Positions 60,501-64,000 of a DNA stretch of 64,000 nt are shown here, one piece after another. Source of the DNA: Augochlora pura (Eukaryota; Arthropoda; Insecta; Hymenoptera; Halictidae); assembly GCF_028453695.1 (NCBI RefSeq), contig NC_135774.1:7626001-7690000 (forward strand). Direction: 5' to 3'. The notes beneath the pieces were generated by a model. That model worked only from the letters and a program-made list of their open reading frames with translations. It made no database searches and had not been told where the DNA came from. The position numbers and the translations under genes were made by a program. Position 1 is the first letter of the stretch, and each line of letters begins with the position of its first letter.

Positions 60501-63423
60501 TTATAACATTTACAACATTTATAGTTAAATTGTACAAGATTGAAGTTGTAAGGGTGTTGTTATCCATGACTGGATTGATGAAACCCTTGAAGACTGGGTT
60601 TTACTAATTAAGAACTAACTGACAAACTGACTAACAACAGATTGACCAAATGGTTGAAAATAGAACAAACTGAGAGAAGCTGGCTAAGCTCATAGAGCGA
60701 GAAACTGAATGAGCTCATAGAGAAAGAAACTGAATGAGCTCATAAAGAAAGAAACTGAATGAGCTCATAGAGAAAGAAACTGAATGAGCTCATAGAGAAA
60801 GAAACTGAAGCAAACTAAGAGTAAGAGCTGGCTGACTAGCACTTTCTAAGAGCGTCTAAGCGAAGAATTAGAGCAACTCGGGGACTGAAAGAATTGTTTC
60901 TGCCCTTTTATCATCTTTGAAGCCCAGTAGCGAGACAGGAAGGGATGAAAGAAAAGGCACGTGGCACGTAGGGTCGCAGGTAGTGAGCGGGTGACCGAAA
61001 CGGCGCGAGTTGACGAGCCTGTCATAAAACGAGACAAAATGTTGTCGACGAGGTGTACCGAACTTTATTGTACTGAAGTGCGGTAATTATTTTATTGCCG
61101 GAAAATAGGTGATTATGAGTTTAAGACGTTGTAAATCTAACAAAGGGGATCTTGAATTAGGTTCAAGACGTTCGTTGAAGGAATAATGGTATTGTCTCGT
61201 TAAGCCAAAGAGGATATTCTAGAAATTAGACAATTTTAAACTTGAAAATCTAAGGTTGGATAACAATACTTTCGTTAAACATACTATCATTTTGGAGATT
61301 TGTATGCAATTTATATCAGAAAAATGACTCATATAAATTTTTAAAATTAATCTGTTAATTGCTTGTTCTTCGATATTTTGTTAAACTTTGTCGGTTGTTT
61401 AACAGTGTTTGGAAACATGAAATATTATAAACATCGATACTGACACGTTTAAAAATCTCTTCTCTATTTTTCGATACTAATTATACCTCCCCAATCTTTT
61501 TGATTTCCACGCAATGCATTATTTTTGTTGAAAATTCGACGCCCTTACGAAAATTCGAATTTTTAAAAAACTGAAAGTGAAATAGTAATTTCGATTTTGT
61601 AGATACTTTTCGAAATTAATAAAATGAAGAAAATAAAAATAAAACGAATAAAACAGATAAAATAAATATTGTTTAATATCAATGTTATCATAATGATATC
61701 ATAATAACATTTTATAATGTTACGGTAAAAGTGTTGACAGATTTAATTATCCTATCGTAACAGAAATGATTACGGTCAAATTACTGGTTGTTAAAATGTT
61801 AATAAACACAATAAACACGTACGTAACAATTTTCTGAAACAGTGTTTTCATTGATTCTATGAAAGAGACACGATGAATATTTCTCTAAAAAATTCCTCTA
61901 TAAATAATTTTATTAATTTTCTAAATAAATTTTTCTAAATAAAAAGAATCCTCACCAGCTACACATTTTTCCATCCTTCTGGCAATGCATGAAAACGGCG
62001 ACGATAAAACGACGCGTGTTTGGATCAAAACCAAATCATCAACTAAGACATGAACCATCGATCGAAACAAGTGATAATTAATTAATGGTGTCCTGGACAA
62101 TGGAAATGCGATGACGTGTAATATTATCGTGCTGTAGTATCACTTATTCGTGTTTCGTGTCCTATTCTGACCGTTTCTCGAGTAATGCAAGGTTCAAACT
62201 GATCAGTTGTCATCAATAACGATGCCCATTCGCATAAAGTTACCATGCGTTTCTGACATCCAGGTGTATTATGCTACACTATTATGCAGCACTGACTATA
62301 ATCTCTGTTGCAGTGTTCTTCTCCTGACGGAAAGGGGATTATTTCTTTAGCTCTTTATCTTCTTGGCGGTACTTGTCGGTTATTTTCTTATTGTAATATA
62401 TACTATCATTGTAATTACACTAATTATATACGCTCATTGTAATAATACTCAATCGGCTGAGGAGACGAAAGCGATATAGACACTGTTTTGATACGAGCTT
62501 TTTCGTATAAATTTTACGCATTTTCCTCCGATACTCTTCGATTTTCTATCTGTCTCTCGATGAACTCATGCGGCGCCCGTTTTGCATTCTTTTGAATTTT
62601 TCCCGCAACTTGTAAATATTCTGTCGAGTCCTGTTTATAATGCCTTCGCAAGTAGATCCTCTGTTTGATAATCATCTTTGTTGATTATAATTAGCAGAGT
62701 CAGGTAGAATAGAAAAATGGAGCAGAATTCGCGTGCTCTGTATATAATGATTTGTTTACATTTACATCGCGGCCTACTGTGTCGAATGTTAAAATTGAGA
62801 CTAGGATACTTGCAGTTCGAAAAGCTAGGGTATCAACGCACATGTCACATACATAGAGACACACGCGTGTTTACTCATTTCGTCCAGTGTACATTATTTG
62901 ACAAGCTTCTTCCAAAAATGCTTGCAGATCGGTGTCCTCAATTGTTTTTATTCTCAGTGTCAAAATCGTCACTTTTGAAGCATTTATCATTAATCTTCTT
63001 CTTTATTATTAATCTTCGTAAGTAGTTTTCTATAGTGAATGTTCGCCATAGGCCTTTTCAAGCAAATGACGTGCTTCAGTTGCATTTCCTCAAGTTAAAG
63101 CAGAAAAACAAAGTTACCCGCAAATGTTATTTACTTGGGACAACCTCGACATCTTTGTTGTTAAAAAAAATATTTTTACACTGCGATATGTGTTTTTAAA
63201 ACTCCAGATCTCCCGATTGGGAGCGACTTTTCGGTCACCCTGTAGTGTTCGTAGAAATTTCTCTGGTTCCGGATCTCGAGAATTCATAGTGTCTCTTTCA
63301 TTTACGATAAAACGTGCACTTACCAGTTCGCGACCCTTTCTACTGTCATAGTTCGTATAAAATTTGAATCCTTCGGTGCCGAAACCTTTGAGCAATACTG
63401 CTCGTACAGACGGCATGCCATCC
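54414..63423 (-). CDS. PNPO: Pyridoxine/pyridoxamine 5'-phosphate oxidase, last four coding exons (5' part outside the window)
   Basis: Exons 63324-63423, 59958-60011, 55215-55414 and 54414-54579 join in frame to about 172 residues ending in TAG; roughly the first third of the protein is off the right edge. The enzyme is an FMN-dependent homodimer that oxidises PNP or PMP to pyridoxal 5'-phosphate, the last step of vitamin B6 coenzyme synthesis and salvage. Family landmarks in order: RAVLLKGF, FYTNYDSRKGREL (FMN phosphate contacts in SRK), FYWEPLKR, YFQSRPYSNQIGS (Tyr, Arg and Ser that hold the substrate), EFWQGQSDRLHDR (Trp, then the Arg and His of the active site), and the terminal WVYERLSP. 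None of the expected residues is missing, so the gene looks intact. Its introns are full of transposons. Confidence 0.95.
55215..55414 (-). CDS. PNPO: PNPO exon with the substrate-binding YFQSRP..NQIG motif
   Basis: The acceptor GCATAG precedes GTC CGC GTA GAA GGT (VRVEG). The exon ends TCC TGT TG|GTAATT, splitting a Trp codon after two bases. It encodes 66 full codons including DSDRYFQSRPYSNQIGS and the helical RERELAARFPEGHVKRP segment. A CTAAT branch-point-like sequence sits about 20 nt upstream of the acceptor. A mariner remnant begins 34 bp upstream of the exon. Confidence 0.93.
55449..56257 (+). mobile_element. Internally deleted mariner (Tc1/mariner) element in a PNPO intron
   Basis: The left terminal inverted repeat is TTAGGTTGGTACATATGAAA, preceded by TA. 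The right end reads ATTTCATATGCATCAACC, its imperfect inverse; the right TA is not preserved. Broken reading frames between them recall the two ends of a mariner transposase: an N-terminal helix-turn-helix-like part (ARNINQMFGENIV, then SGDFSLENEPRERPKRSL) near 55690-55840 and a C-terminal part (SRWEKCIETN) near 56130-56165. The catalytic middle is missing and stops interrupt the frames, so it is a dead non-autonomous copy. It lies antisense to PNPO. Confidence 0.85.
56260..56355 (+). repeat. Segment related to 40987-41080
   Basis: TAATACC..AACTCCTGC, then CAGTTTA..AAGCAATCGAGGA and TCTGATTGACTG, corresponds in order to TAATACCTGAACTCCTGC, CAGCTTACTCAGCAGTCGAG and TCTGACTGGCTA at 40987. It is probably an old dispersed repeat. 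The mariner at 55449-56257 abuts its edge. Confidence 0.45.
56610..56745 (+). mobile_element. Fragment related to the 59027-59570 MITE
   Basis: It shares the ordered blocks CCTGAGGTCATTTGAAG, CGCGGCTTTGTTTACGAGTT and CCAATGAGAGACGAGCTCGG with the left half of the 59027 element. The terminal CAGGGTG end and the right arm are missing. Confidence 0.75.
57038..57315 (+). repeat. 5' LTR of the retroelement
   Basis: 278 bp, TG...CA bordered, ending ACGCGCAACA one base before the primer-binding site. It contains AATAAAG near 57268-57275. It shares with the 3' unit a block around CACTGC...GTGAACAACCCTTAAGGAAATAG and GTTCGGGATTGTCATGGA. Confidence 0.7.
57317..57334 (+). other. Primer-binding site, tRNA-Pro type
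   Basis: TGGGGGCTCGTCCGGAAT matches the well-known tRNA-Pro primer site of gammaretrovirus-like elements (TGGGGGCTCGTCCGGGAT) at 17 of 18 positions, and it lies exactly where a primer site should, next to an LTR ending in CA. Confidence 0.75.
57455..57880 (+). pseudogene. Retrotransposon gag remnant, frameshifted
   Basis: The first frame (to about 57665) has a Gag-like core: INGWDEAIKAAVLVASLDGP, then a predicted helical FREIISAIEFRLG. Similarity continues in a second frame (SISALVTEVERLARTYVGDF) after a frame change near 57665-57672. Further on, CYTC and a basic RKRGC resemble a damaged CCHC zinc knuckle. The frames are broken, so no functional protein is expected. I describe only what is present. 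Confidence 0.65.
58551..58977 (+). repeat. 3' LTR-like unit of the retroelement
   Basis: 427 bp, starting TGTTACGACG right after the purine run GAAGAGGAGGGCAA and ending CCGCAACA. A GGATAAAAGAAG TATA-like box lies near 58740 and AATAAAG near 58856. It is about 150 bp longer than the 5' LTR and clearly diverged from it. A - strand open frame of 261 codons across 58182-58967 is a by-product of this repeat, not a gene. Confidence 0.65.
59027..59570. mobile_element. MITE with long terminal inverted repeats (TRCAGGGTGTCCC ends)
   Basis: About 115-bp arms are inverted: the left arm 59027-59140 and the complement of 59455-59570 share GATCATTTGAA, ATATAATTCGCGG and TTCGTTTACGAGTTATTAAC. Ends are TGCAGGGTGTCCC and GGGACACCCTGTA, flanked by TA on both sides (59025-59026, 59571-59572), as for Tc1/mariner-class MITEs. 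There is no coding content. Related fragments are at 50318-50430 and 56610-56745. Confidence 0.85.
59958..60011 (-). CDS. PNPO: PNPO 54-bp exon with the FYWEPL motif
   Basis: This short exon lies between TTACTTCTTAG and GTAAGA, phase 0 at both ends. It encodes 18 residues, AENPNAAVSFYWEPLKRV, which exactly bridge GREL and VRVEG of the neighbouring exons, as expected from the family alignment ([21 protein letters not shown]-like). It has no ATG and is too short to stand out as an open frame. Confidence 0.9.
60118..60285 (-). mobile_element. Partial copy of the 27847-28671 TTAA element
   Basis: TTAA at 60114-60117 is followed by CACTATTTCTACC. The complement of this segment matches 28490-28671 in order, including CACATTTTTAGATCCAGG and AAATAATTAAACTCAGAGAAT. 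The far end is not recognisable. It lies in the PNPO intron. Confidence 0.7.
60686..60810 (+). repeat. Minisatellite, five copies of a 25-bp unit
   Basis: The unit is GAGCTCATAGAGAAAGAAAC followed by TGAAT. Copies start at 60686, 60711, 60736, 60761 and 60786; copies 2-5 are nearly identical and copy 1 is more diverged. It lies in a PNPO intron and is not coding. Confidence 0.95.
60811..63323. other. PNPO intron sequence with no further gene
   Basis: Apart from the 25-bp repeats just to the left, I see AT-rich sequence without a recognisable exon. The + frame at 62717-63025 and the - frame at 60846-61037 have no family features. A transposon-like CACCCTG end lies near 63235, close to the 63324 exon. 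Confidence 0.5.
63324..63423 (-). CDS. PNPO: PNPO exon with the LLKGF and FYTN..SRK motifs
   Basis: The acceptor GTTTACAG precedes G|GAT GGC ATG CCG. The exon enters with the last base of a codon and ends after CTG at a codon boundary, followed by a consensus GTAAGT donor. It encodes DGMPSVRAVLLKGF through SRKGREL. The internal ATG is not a start, because the family has upstream residues and a splice acceptor directly precedes it. I did not find the preceding exon in 63424-64000. Confidence 0.93.
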
Positions 63424-64000
63424 CTGTAAACATCACGTAAATATTACCGCAAATTCGATGATTGACAAAATATGCAAGATAATTCTGCAATTGCAAGGAA
63501 GAACGCCAAATGTGTCACGAGGTCAAACAATTTCAGTTTGTTATTTATTAATCGAGTTTTAGAATATAGGATTTATGTATTTCTCAGAACAGAAATCATG
63601 AAAACAAATTCAATCGGCTACGAAAAAGAAAAACATGGAAACGCTATTAATACGATGAATTATTGAGTAAAACTATCCCTTTGAATACTACGAATGCATA
63701 ATTGGGGTTCCATAATTCATGGTGGAAATTGGGTCAGGTAGATTCGAAGCGTCGAAGGCTTTGTTTTCATCAAATTCAACTATCAGTCGAATACACACAC
63801 TTTGAACAATATCGTAACTGGTAATAATAAACTAAATTCAACGGTAAATACACTGATTATTTTATTGTCCTATATTCATCTCATTAAGTGCGACGTCATC
63901 TTTCTGTTTAACCGGCGTTCTTGCGATCAGTTAGAAAAAGATTATGCAAGTGTAAAGATTTATTTGACTGGATAAAATTTGGATCATCATAAAATGGTTT
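63424..64000. other. Right edge: PNPO upstream intron, no exon recognised
   Basis: The PNPO exon at 63324-63423 needs a preceding exon encoding the usual NAMCLAT-type strand. I could not find it here on the - strand, so it probably lies beyond the window. Confidence 0.5.

Noticed and set aside
63114..63416. The full 100-codon - strand frame as a gene
   Set aside because: Only 63324-63423 is coding (PNPO exon); the rest follows a GTAAGT donor and loses the family match.
1..64000. CRISPR arrays, tRNA or rRNA genes, bacterial operons
   Set aside because: No spaced direct repeats of CRISPR type, no convincing tRNA arms or rRNA sequence, and gene structure is eukaryotic.

Overview
This is a eukaryotic, almost certainly insect, window. 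It is strongly AT-rich and gene-poor, with short GC- and CpG-rich islands, spliceosomal introns with GT/AG borders, and many small DNA transposons. The conserved proteins and the composition fit a hymenopteran such as a bee, but the order is an inference. I see no bacterial operon, CRISPR array or tRNA gene.

Two genes are supported. (1) On the + strand, a two-exon gene (35114-35892 joined to 42039-42897) encodes an Odd-skipped family transcription factor of 545 residues. It has five C2H2 fingers and a C-terminal eh1-like Groucho motif (bowl/sob type). A GC-rich island at about 28930-30830 is a candidate promoter and noncoding first exon. (2) On the - strand, the last four coding exons of a pyridoxine/pyridoxamine 5'-phosphate oxidase gene (PNPO; fly ortholog sgll) lie at 63324-63423, 59958-60011, 55215-55414 and 54414-54579. 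The 5' exon or exons run off the right edge. The two genes appear functionally unrelated: one is a developmental repressor, the other makes vitamin B6 coenzyme.

The first 29 kb have no recognisable protein-coding gene. They hold AT-rich spacer, several GC-elevated islands (13.1-13.7, 16.7-17.3, 22.5-23.7 kb) that could be cis-regulatory or noncoding exons, a degenerate TATCGTA satellite (12.1-12.8 kb) and transposon remnants. The 43.3-54.3 kb gap between the two genes is similar.

The main unexpected signal is the mobile-element layer. A roughly 200-bp element family with GACTGCGG-type ends occurs at least six times with both ends present. Small TTAA-flanked (piggyBac-type) elements are nested inside other elements at three places. 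Two different ones sit at about the same internal TTAA of two separate GACTGCGG copies. PNPO introns carry an internally deleted mariner that begins 34 bp from a coding exon, and a short LTR retroelement with a tRNA-Pro-type primer site and unequal LTRs.
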